Origin: an uncultured Collinsella sp. | Lineage (GTDB): Bacteria > Actinomycetota > Coriobacteriia > Coriobacteriales > Coriobacteriaceae | Reading direction: 5' to 3' | NCBI GenBank assembly: GCA_900752425.1 | Contig: CAADVE010000241.1 | Location: 1-6,230, forward strand | Length of the DNA: 6,230 nt | In this document: piece by piece, positions 1-4,175 of the stretch | Layout: every line of letters starts with the position of its first letter | Position numbering within the stretch: the stretch's first letter is position 1 | Translations under genes and position numbers: made by a program | Notes under the pieces: model-generated | Seen by the model: only the letters and a program-made list of their open reading frames with translations | Databases searched by the model: none | What the model was told of the DNA's origin: nothing

Positions 1-302
1 CCCACAACCAAAATCGCGTAGTCGAGCGCGCGCAATGTGCGCTCCGCCTCGGCAGAAAAATCGACATGCCCCGGCGCATCCACGAGCATGACGTGGGTAT
101 CGCCATGGTCGAGCACGGCCTGCGACGAGAAAATCGTGATGCCACGCTCGCGCTCGATCGCGTTCGTGTCCAGATGCGAATCGCCATCGTCCACGCGGCC
201 GCGCTTGCGAATGCGACCCGCGTTGAACAACATGGCCTCGGCCAACGTGGTCTTGCCGGCATCGACATGCGCCAAGATTCCAACGACCGCTTGCTTCGAC
301 AT
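1..302 (-). CDS. TetM/EF-G-like translational GTPase, N-terminal fragment
   Basis: This is the first 100 residues of a translation-factor GTPase; the gene continues past the left edge. The G-domain motifs are clear: the P-loop AHVDAGKTT (residues 11-19), the switch I segment ERERGITIF (50-58) with its invariant RGIT, and the G3 motif DAPGHVDF (75-82). The order and spacing match the ribosomal-protection proteins (TetM, TetO, TetW) and EF-G. Such proteins bind the ribosomal A site and use GTP hydrolysis to drive conformational change or release a bound drug. The ATG at 302-300 is preceded by an AGAGGAGAG ribosome binding site a few bases upstream. The IRKRGRVDDGDSHLD stretch after the P-loop resembles chromosomal TetM-like GTPases of unknown role in Clostridia and Actinobacteria more than the mobile tet genes. 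Base composition matches the neighbours, so I infer a resident gene, and tetracycline resistance should not be assumed. The G4, G5 and C-terminal domains lie outside the window. Confidence 0.88.
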   Translation of the reverse strand, partial: MSKQAVVGILAHVDAGKTTLAEAMLFNAGRIRKRGRVDDGDSHLDTNAIERERGITIFSSQAVLDHGDTHVMLVDAPGHVDFSAEAERTLRALDYAILVV

Positions 303-362
303 GGCTCTCCTCTTATTACAAGCCCATCGCACGCGGCAACGGGCATCCTCGTTCCACACTGG

Positions 363-391
363 ATGATACAATTTACGGGCCGGCGGGCGAA
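363..391 (-). promoter_or_regulatory. Candidate promoter for the TetM-like GTPase
   Basis: On the minus strand a good -10 hexamer, TATCAT (five of six consensus bases), lies at 368-363. A poor -35 candidate, TTCGCC, lies 17 bases upstream at 391-386. This would give a leader of roughly 55 bases before the GTPase start at 302, and it sits downstream of the terminator at 490-529, as expected for an independent unit. The -35 match is weak, so this is only a suggestion. Confidence 0.3.
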
Positions 392-489
392 GCAGGCCCT
401 ATCCCCCGACCGAGCTCATCGCCCCGCGTTGCCGCGCGGCGATTTTCGTAGGTTCGCGCCTTGCGAAAGCCGGCTTGCAAAACAGCGCA

Positions 490-529
490 GCGAACGAAAA
501 TGGCCCCACCCGGAGCCATTTTCGTTCGC
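490..529 (-). terminator. Strong intrinsic terminator after the GNAT gene
   Basis: Perfect 15-base inverted repeat (490-504 against 515-529) with a 10-base centre. On the minus strand the centre can also fold as GGCTCC, loop GGGT, GGGGCC, using one U-G wobble. This core is flanked by AAAAT upstream and ATTTTCG downstream, the A-tract, hairpin, T-tract layout of an intrinsic terminator. It lies about 27 bases beyond the GNAT stop. The plus strand has a C-A mismatch in place of the wobble, so the minus direction should be stronger. No plus-strand gene ends nearby. Confidence 0.8.
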
Positions 530-556
530 GCGAATTGTTGATACGCGCCCTCGATC

Positions 557-1045
557 TTATGCCTCGCGCAGCCAATCGAACGCGACACGCGCCGTGCCGT
601 CGGACACATAGACGATACCAGCGCGCTCAAAGCCGGCCTTTATGATGGCACCCTGCATGGGCAGGTTGTCCTGATGCGTGTCGATACGCAGGTGATCGGC
701 ACGCTCCTTGGCAAAGGCAAACATCGCAGCCGCGATACCGTGCGCGGTGCCGTCGGACGCCACACGGTGCAGCACAGCATACGAAGTGTCACTGCGCCAT
801 TGCCCGTCCTCAATTACGTCATAGCACTCGTCCGGACCCGGCAAAAAGGCAAACGTCGCCACCACGCGACCGTCGACTTCGCACACGTAACTGCCACCAG
901 CGGCAATATCGGCAGCCAGTTGCTCGGCCGAAGGCGTGCCCTCGGGCCACTGCGTGGCGTTGCCATGCGCGCGCATAAAGGCGCGGGCGGCGTCATAGAT
1001 AGCCATGACGGCGGGAATGTCGGTATCGAGGGGTTTTCTGATCAT
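557..1045 (-). CDS. GNAT-family N-acetyltransferase
   Basis: A 162-residue single-domain GNAT protein, the usual length for the family, predicted to transfer an acetyl group from acetyl-CoA to an amine. The substrate cannot be told from sequence. Visible landmarks are an opening of IRKPLDTDIPAVMAIYDAAR, typical of beta1-alpha1; NATQWPEGTPS near residues 29-39; the acetyl-CoA segment HRVASDGTAHGIAAAMF (about 93-109); and LRIDTHQDNLPMQ (119-131), followed by AGFERAGIVYV, the usual beta5 and C-terminal end. The pyrophosphate-binding loop reads T-A-H-G-I-A where most family members have Q/R-x-x-G-x-G/A. The HR(V/I)A-S-x-G-x-x-x-G version recurs in the subfamily with DTHxDN, so this is probably not inactivating. 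I chose the ATG at 1045; a GTG directly before it (1048) is also in frame, and the GAGG at 1059-1056 suits either (7 or 10 bases). It is transcribed alone, ends before a strong terminator, and is divergent from the zinc-ribbon gene. Confidence 0.88.
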   Translation of the reverse strand: MIRKPLDTDIPAVMAIYDAARAFMRAHGNATQWPEGTPSAEQLAADIAAGGSYVCEVDGRVVATFAFLPGPDECYDVIEDGQWRSDTSYAVLHRVASDGTAHGIAAAMFAFAKERADHLRIDTHQDNLPMQGAIIKAGFERAGIVYVSDGTARVAFDWLREA

Positions 1046-1066
1046 CACGCGGCAACCTCACGTTTA

Positions 1067-1098
1067 TTGGTATCACTTTGGTTGAGCAATGATACCAA
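1067..1098. promoter_or_regulatory. Operator-like inverted repeat in a divergent promoter region
   Basis: TTGGTATCA (1067-1075) and its exact complement TGATACCAA (1090-1098) are separated by 14 bases. The element lies between the divergent GNAT and zinc-ribbon genes, where both promoters must be. Each arm contains TTGGTA, a possible weak -35 for its own strand, but no convincing -10 is seen on either strand. The size and symmetry suit a site for a dimeric repressor or activator, or simply a short hairpin. No regulator gene is adjacent, so the cognate protein is unknown. Confidence 0.4.
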
Positions 1099-1116
1099 CG
1101 TTTGGAGAGGGGCGCG

Positions 1117-1419
1117 ATGCAGATGGGAAGCAAAAAGCGAGCCGCCTGGTCAAAGGCCAAAAGCGAGTTTTTGAGCGCTGCTACCGGCGGCGATATGAGC
1201 GACCTGTTTGCACGCGAGGACGAGCGCCGCGACGCCCTGGACGCCGAGCGCGATGAAGCCTGGCGCTACAAATCGTGCGAGCGCAAAAACCGTTACGACA
1301 CGCGCGCCGAGGCCGAGGCCGTTATGGCCGAATGCGCAAACCGCGGGCGGCGTGGTTTGGCCTGCTACAAATGCGAATACTGCGGCGGATGGCACCTGAC
1401 GTCGCACCCTTGGAAATAG
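1117..1419 (+). CDS. Small zinc-ribbon protein of unknown function
   Basis: A 100-residue soluble protein with no signal peptide or membrane segment. The N-terminal half is rich in charged residues and probably helical (REDERRDALDAERDEAW, about 33-49). The C-terminal half has the pattern C54-x31-C86-x2-C89-x3-H93, ending YKCEYCGGWHLTS, which looks like a CCCH zinc ribbon; C73 and C83 are extra cysteines. The CxxCGxWHLT ending occurs in many small uncharacterised proteins of actinobacteria and their phages and plasmids, so a nucleic-acid-binding or mobile-element role is possible, but I cannot assign one. The ATG at 1117 is preferred because GGAGAGG (1104-1110) sits six bases upstream. An upstream in-frame TTG at 1102 overlaps this binding site, and a second ATG at 1123 is too far from it. 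No terminator is seen before the convergent rsmJ stop 48 bases on. Confidence 0.72.
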   Translation: MQMGSKKRAAWSKAKSEFLSAATGGDMSDLFAREDERRDALDAERDEAWRYKSCERKNRYDTRAEAEAVMAECANRGRRGLACYKCEYCGGWHLTSHPWK

Positions 1420-1467
1420 GCGCCGCTTCGGCACGGCACTGACGGAGCGCCAGCTATCGCGCGCAAG

Positions 1468-2172
1468 CTACGGGCGCGGCGGCACCAAAACATCGTAACG
1501 AACGGCCTTGCCCGCAAGTTGATAGCTCGGCTTAACGCCGGCAAGCAGCGGGCCCTTCACCGGTCGCTTGATAACCACCTTGCGCGGATGCACCGCAAGC
1601 GCAGCTTCGACCAGCGTCTCCTCATCGGCGCACGGCTGTTCCAGATGATGTAGGAGCTGGAACTTCTTTTTGACCGCCGCACTTTTAGTACGCTCGGGAA
1701 ACATGGGGTCCAGATACACCACGTCGGGAGCCGCGAGCTCGCCCTGCCCGATCAGCTCAGCTGTATGGCGAAGGCCGGTAATACTGTCCTCGCCCGCATG
1801 TAAGCGCATGCGCGCCACGGCTGTCGCAAGCGCCGGATCATCTGCCGCGCGATCCAAAGCATCCTTGAGGAGCGCCGCGATCACGCAATCCTGCTCATAC
1901 AGATCGACGGTAAAGCCCGCGGCCGCCAACAGCAGCGAATCCTCGCCAAAGCCTGCCGTGGCATCAATCGCCCATGGGCTCTCGATGCCTTTTGTGCGCG
2001 CAGCCTTTACCAGCAGCTCTTGCTGCAGACGGCCTTGCTTGAGTCGTGGAAGCATGCGGGCAAAATCGGCTCGCAGCTCCATCGAGCCGTCGGTGAGCGT
2101 GAGGCCCTCGGACTTCCCGGTCAGCTCAAGCCCCGCGGCCCGAGCAACAGAAAAGGGATCGACGGCGCCCAT
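1468..2172 (-). CDS. rsmJ: 16S rRNA (guanine-1516-N2)-methyltransferase RsmJ
   Basis: A 234-residue class I S-adenosylmethionine-dependent methyltransferase matching RsmJ (formerly YhiQ), which in E. coli forms m2G1516 in helix 45 of 16S rRNA in the cytoplasm. Family hallmarks are present in order: SAM motif I DATAGFGEDSLLLAAAG (70-86), an acidic residue after strand 2 in LYEQDCVIAALL (91-102), the catalytic-region motif VVYLDPMFP (151-159), the adjacent KSAAVKKK (163-170), and the late motif KVVIKRP (198-204). It is a little shorter than the roughly 250-residue E. coli protein, mainly in the N-terminal region, with all core motifs intact. The start is well fixed by AAGGAG five bases before the ATG at 2172. 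It follows the short membrane ORF at 2236-2379 on the same strand, 63 bases away, and may share its transcript. Its 3' end converges on the zinc-ribbon gene. Confidence 0.92.
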   Translation of the reverse strand: MGAVDPFSVARAAGLELTGKSEGLTLTDGSMELRADFARMLPRLKQGRLQQELLVKAARTKGIESPWAIDATAGFGEDSLLLAAAGFTVDLYEQDCVIAALLKDALDRAADDPALATAVARMRLHAGEDSITGLRHTAELIGQGELAAPDVVYLDPMFPERTKSAAVKKKFQLLHHLEQPCADEETLVEAALAVHPRKVVIKRPVKGPLLAGVKPSYQLAGKAVRYDVLVPPRP

Positions 2173-2205
2173 GGGTACTCCTTAACAATCAAAAAGAATA
2201 CGTGA

Positions 2206-2224
2206 GCGCCGTTTATGTCGGCAC
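2206..2224 (-). terminator. Weak hairpin between the small ORF and rsmJ
   Basis: On the minus strand GTGCCG and CGGCGC can form a six-pair stem (one U-G) around the seven-base loop ACATAAA. A run of five T follows at 2195-2191, about ten bases after the stem. The T run is too far away for a classical terminator. It could partly terminate or attenuate transcription passing from the small ORF into rsmJ, or be incidental. Confidence 0.22.
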
Positions 2225-2235
2225 CCAACCGTCCG

Positions 2236-2379
2236 CTATTGTCCCACATGCGACATGGTCCACAGCATCGCAATGCAAAGCACCGCCATCAATCCCGTGC
2301 ACACGGCAGCGATCACAGAATCGCCCATACGCCTTCCCAACGACCGCGGCTCACGCACTTGCCCTGTTCCGTACATCAT
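2236..2379 (-). CDS. Small single-pass membrane protein, unknown function
   Basis: A 47-residue ORF just upstream of rsmJ on the same strand. The main evidence that it is translated is an excellent ribosome binding site: AAGGAGGAG at 2390-2382 immediately precedes two consecutive ATG codons. The first (2379) is four bases from AAGGAGG, the second (2376) seven, so the protein may begin one residue later. The product has an arginine-rich N-terminus (R9, R12, R16, R17) followed by a hydrophobic helix from about residue 21 to 41 (SVIAAVCTGLMAVLCIAMLW) and a short polar tail. By the positive-inside rule the N-terminus should be cytoplasmic. The reading frame stays open upstream, but that longer version would ignore the binding site. 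No family is recognised and no function is proposed. The 63-base gap to rsmJ suggests co-transcription. Confidence 0.6.
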   Translation of the reverse strand: MMYGTGQVREPRSLGRRMGDSVIAAVCTGLMAVLCIAMLWTMSHVGQ

Positions 2380-2533
2380 GGCTCCTCCTTGAGACCAGCT
2401 CCTTGTTACGGCCTCATCATCGCAGCGCCGCACATGGGCTGCCATCGATTTGCCTTACAGCTGGCTTTCCTTTTTGAAAGGTTGGGTTTGGCTGCGCGGG
2501 CTCAATACGCTTTCAAACGCATGCATCGCTGCG

Positions 2534-2562
2534 TTGAACTACAATGTGCTTCACCATATGTG
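2534..2562 (+). promoter_or_regulatory. Candidate promoter for the four-helix membrane protein
   Basis: TTGAAC at 2534-2539 (four of six -35 bases) is followed after 17 bases by TATGTG at 2557-2562 (three of six -10 bases). This would give a leader of about 45 bases before the start at 2613. A better -10-like hexamer, TACAAT (2540-2545), lacks a -35 at the right distance. Nearby are a direct repeat ATGTGC (2544-2549 and 2558-2563) and an inverted pair CAATGT/ACATTG (2542-2547 and 2567-2572), possible but unproven regulator contacts. Confidence 0.25.
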
Positions 2563-2612
2563 CAGTACATTGGGTGCGCCAAGTTGGCGTACTCGTATCG
2601 AAAGGACCAGCC

Positions 2613-3014
2613 ATGAGCTTCACTCGCAAGACTCTCAAAATCCTTGCTCTCATCTACTTTGTTTTGGGCATCGCCAGCCTCGTCACCGCCGGCGTCGGTA
2701 TCGCCACGGGCGGTCTCGATTCCACGTACGGTTCGTACGCCACGCTCGCAGCGGTCGTGCTTATCGCCAAGGGCCTCGTCGATCTTGCCGCAGGTGTCGC
2801 GGGTATCAAGGGCGCCAACAAGCCTTCGCAGGTGGATGGCGCGTTTAAGCTCGGCATCGTCGCTGCAATCGCCACGATTGCGCAGGCCGTGCTCACGCTT
2901 CCCGCGTTTGGCGGCGACGCCATCAACTATGGCGCCTTTGTCATCGTGGTGTACGACCTGTTCTTTGTTCAGCAGGCACACGCCGTTAAGGCCGAAAACA
3001 AGGACCGCCTGTAG
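2613..3014 (+). CDS. Four-helix integral membrane protein, unknown function
   Basis: A 133-residue protein with four predicted membrane helices at about residues 8-33, 42-66, 78-98 and 104-122, short loops and a charged tail (KAENKDRL). The basic start (SFTRKTLK) and the basic loop after helix 2 (IKGANKP) put both termini in the cytoplasm. Helices 1 and 2 each end in a glycine-rich segment (GVGIATGG and GVAGIKGA), which hints at a repeated helical hairpin. There are no obvious catalytic, metal-binding or transport motifs inside the membrane apart from a few acidic residues (D57, D102, D115). I know similar small proteins only as hypothetical membrane proteins. The ATG at 2613 is chosen because AAAGGA (2601-2606) lies six bases upstream. 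The frame is open to 2544, but that extension has no binding site. It is a single-gene unit ending at the terminator at 3053-3088. Confidence 0.78.
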   Translation: MSFTRKTLKILALIYFVLGIASLVTAGVGIATGGLDSTYGSYATLAAVVLIAKGLVDLAAGVAGIKGANKPSQVDGAFKLGIVAAIATIAQAVLTLPAFGGDAINYGAFVIVVYDLFFVQQAHAVKAENKDRL

Positions 3015-3052
3015 GCACCTGTCTCCCATAGCCTCTGCCATCAAGCAGCTAA

Positions 3053-3088
3053 AAAGGGCCGATCGCGCATCTCCGCGGTCGGCCCTTT
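3053..3088 (+). terminator. Strong intrinsic terminator after the membrane protein gene
   Basis: A 15-pair stem (3053-3067 against 3074-3088) with one T-G wobble and a six-base loop. It is GC-rich in the middle and bounded by an A-tract (AAAAA at 3051-3055) and TTTACGTTT on the other side. It lies 38 bases past the stop of the four-helix protein. The A/T flanks are nearly symmetrical, so it could also stop transcripts coming from the RlmA-like gene on the minus strand. Confidence 0.85.
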
Positions 3089-3103
3089 ACGTTTGCCTAG
3101 ATA

Positions 3104-3142
3104 AAACCTACCAAAATAAACCTGTCCCTTTTTTGGCAGGTT
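3104..3142. repeat. AAACCT repeat and hairpin, possible terminator or REP-like unit
   Basis: AAACCT occurs twice in direct orientation (3104-3109 and 3118-3123), and an inverted copy CAGGTT lies at 3137-3142. AACCTG (3119-3124) pairs exactly with CAGGTT around a loop that includes six T. AACCTACC (3105-3112) could pair alternatively with GGCAGGTT (3135-3142) at seven of eight positions. On the minus strand the hairpin immediately follows the RlmA-like stop (3144) and is followed by TTATTTT, so it may serve as that gene's terminator. The mix of direct and inverted copies also resembles a dispersed intergenic repeat. Confidence 0.4.
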
Positions 3143-3143
3143 G

Positions 3144-3959
3144 TTAGCTGTGGCGGTACTCGGCGATGATGAAGTCGATATCGGTCTGGAGCGTGTCCAA
3201 GTTTGCCAGACGCTCTTTGTCGGCAGGGCGCGTGCGGTAGTAGTACGGCGTCATCTGGAACACCGCCTCGATATCGGCCTGGGTCTGAAGCGTAATATTC
3301 GCAGATACCCGCTGCGTTCCGACCAACTCGAGCTCGGTGGTCTGCGGCAGCTTCTCGTCGTTAAGGTACGGCGTATCGTAGAGCACTTCCTTAAGCCCAA
3401 AGAGATGACGGGCGCCCGGCACCACGGTATAGAGTGAGCCCTCGGGCGCCAGCACGCGGGCAAACTCGCGCTCGTTAAAGGGGGCAAAAAGCTCGGTCAC
3501 CATATCGAAGGCGCCATCGGCCACGGGAATATCCTTCATGTTGGCCACGAAATAGGTCGCATCGCCGCGCTTGGCGGCCAGGCGCACCATCTCTTTGCCC
3601 AAGTCGAACCCGTAAGCGTCCACGCCCGGCACCGCGCCCAGGGCACTCGTGTAATAGCCCTCACCGCAGCAAATATCGAGCAGCGTCATGGAACCATCCG
3701 TAGACGTGGCACGCCCAGACACCTGCTTGCGCACCAGCTCGACCATCGCATCGCGCAACGGCGCGTAGTATCCACGGTTCAGAAAATCACGACGACTGCG
3801 CGCCTGCGACTTGGGATCGCCCATGGAGTCGCCGCTCTTGGATGAGCGCAGCAGATATAGATAGCCCTCGCGCGCACGGTCAAACCGGTGTCCGCTCGCG
3901 CATGCAGCACCGCGTTCATTGTCCACCAACGGCTCATGGCAAACGGGACACAACAACAT
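3144..3959 (-). CDS. rlmA: 23S rRNA (guanine-N1)-methyltransferase, RlmA family
   Basis: A 271-residue protein that matches RlmA (about 269 residues in E. coli) along its full length. An N-terminal zinc ribbon has ligands C4, C7, C20 and H24, followed by HRFDRAREGYLYLL, the family's characteristic segment, and GDPKSQARSRRDFLNRGYY. The SAM-binding fold follows, with motif I LLDICCGEGYYT (93-104) and FDLGKEMVRLAAKR (118-131). Then come APFNEREFARVLAPEG (159-174), the PGARHLFGLKEVLYD segment (181-195) and QMTPYYYR (235-242), all family signatures. It methylates N1 of a guanine in helix 35 of 23S rRNA: G745 for Gram-negative RlmA(I), G748 for the Gram-positive type RlmA(II)/TlrB, which affects tylosin-type macrolide sensitivity. 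An actinobacterial host would favour G748, but I cannot decide from sequence. AAGGAG lies five bases before the ATG at 3959. It is transcribed alone, divergent from the MATE gene. Confidence 0.9.
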   Translation of the reverse strand: MLLCPVCHEPLVDNERGAACASGHRFDRAREGYLYLLRSSKSGDSMGDPKSQARSRRDFLNRGYYAPLRDAMVELVRKQVSGRATSTDGSMTLLDICCGEGYYTSALGAVPGVDAYGFDLGKEMVRLAAKRGDATYFVANMKDIPVADGAFDMVTELFAPFNEREFARVLAPEGSLYTVVPGARHLFGLKEVLYDTPYLNDEKLPQTTELELVGTQRVSANITLQTQADIEAVFQMTPYYYRTRPADKERLANLDTLQTDIDFIIAEYRHS

Positions 3960-4015
3960 GGCAACTCCTTAGCGCGAACAACACAACGCCCACCATTGTC
4001 GCACGCCTTCCCCAC

Positions 4016-4046
4016 CTAGTCATTGGGGACGTTCTTGAATGACTAG
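4016..4046. repeat. Inverted repeat with GGGGACGTTC in its loop
   Basis: CTAGTCATT (4016-4024) and AATGACTAG (4038-4046) form a perfect nine-pair stem around a 13-base loop containing GGGGACGTTC (4025-4034). Bases 4026-4034 of the loop are complementary to GAACGTCCC (4088-4096) in the neighbouring tandem repeat, so the two parts could fold into one larger structure. No run of T follows, which argues against a plain terminator. It looks like one arm of a REP-like intergenic element. Confidence 0.55.
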
Positions 4047-4053
4047 TTAGAAG

Positions 4054-4107
4054 AGATAAGGAGTGTCCCCAGCTGCCGACAGAAAAGGAACGTCCCTAAG
4101 TGCCGAC
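4054..4107. repeat. Two tandem 27-base repeats, REP-like
   Basis: Positions 4054-4080 and 4081-4107 are directly adjacent copies of a 27-base unit, identical at 21 of 27 positions. Each starts AGA(T/A)AAGGA and ends TGCCGAC, with a TCCC core. The unit reads in the opposite orientation to the related GGGGACGTTC segment at 4025-4034. Head-to-tail copies with an inverted partner are typical of REP/BIME-type elements. There are no spacers between the copies, so it is not a CRISPR array, and no transposase is in the window. It lies between the divergent rlmA and MATE genes and could affect either transcript. Confidence 0.6.
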
Positions 4108-4175
4108 TGGTTGCATTAGGAGTATCATCGTCTGCGCAAATAAGCACGAAAGAGCATATTAGAGATTGAGAGCGT

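Noticed and set aside
66..611. Long plus-strand frame opposite the GTPase and the gap
   Set aside because: It is antisense to the GTPase motifs, passes straight through the terminator hairpin, and its product is Arg/His/Ala-rich without motifs, as expected for a GC-rich shadow frame.
1102..1116. TTG start extending the zinc-ribbon protein by five residues
   Set aside because: The TTG overlaps the GGAGAGG ribosome binding site that serves the ATG at 1117 and has no site of its own.
674..1174. Plus-strand frame opposite the GNAT gene
   Set aside because: It is a shadow of the GNAT coding strand and runs over the divergent promoter region; no family motifs.
1420..1467. Bidirectional terminator between the zinc-ribbon gene and rsmJ
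   Set aside because: Only short GC hairpins (for example GCCG/CGGC) with no T run on either strand.
1670..2185. Plus-strand frame opposite rsmJ
   Set aside because: Ser/Ala/Arg-rich composition and fully overlaps the well-supported rsmJ motifs.
2380..2445. N-terminal extension of the small membrane ORF to 2445
   Set aside because: It would read through the AAGGAGGAG site, adds a non-hydrophobic tail unlike the rest, and lacks its own binding site.
4054..4107. CRISPR array
   Set aside because: Only two directly abutting imperfect copies without spacers and no cas genes.
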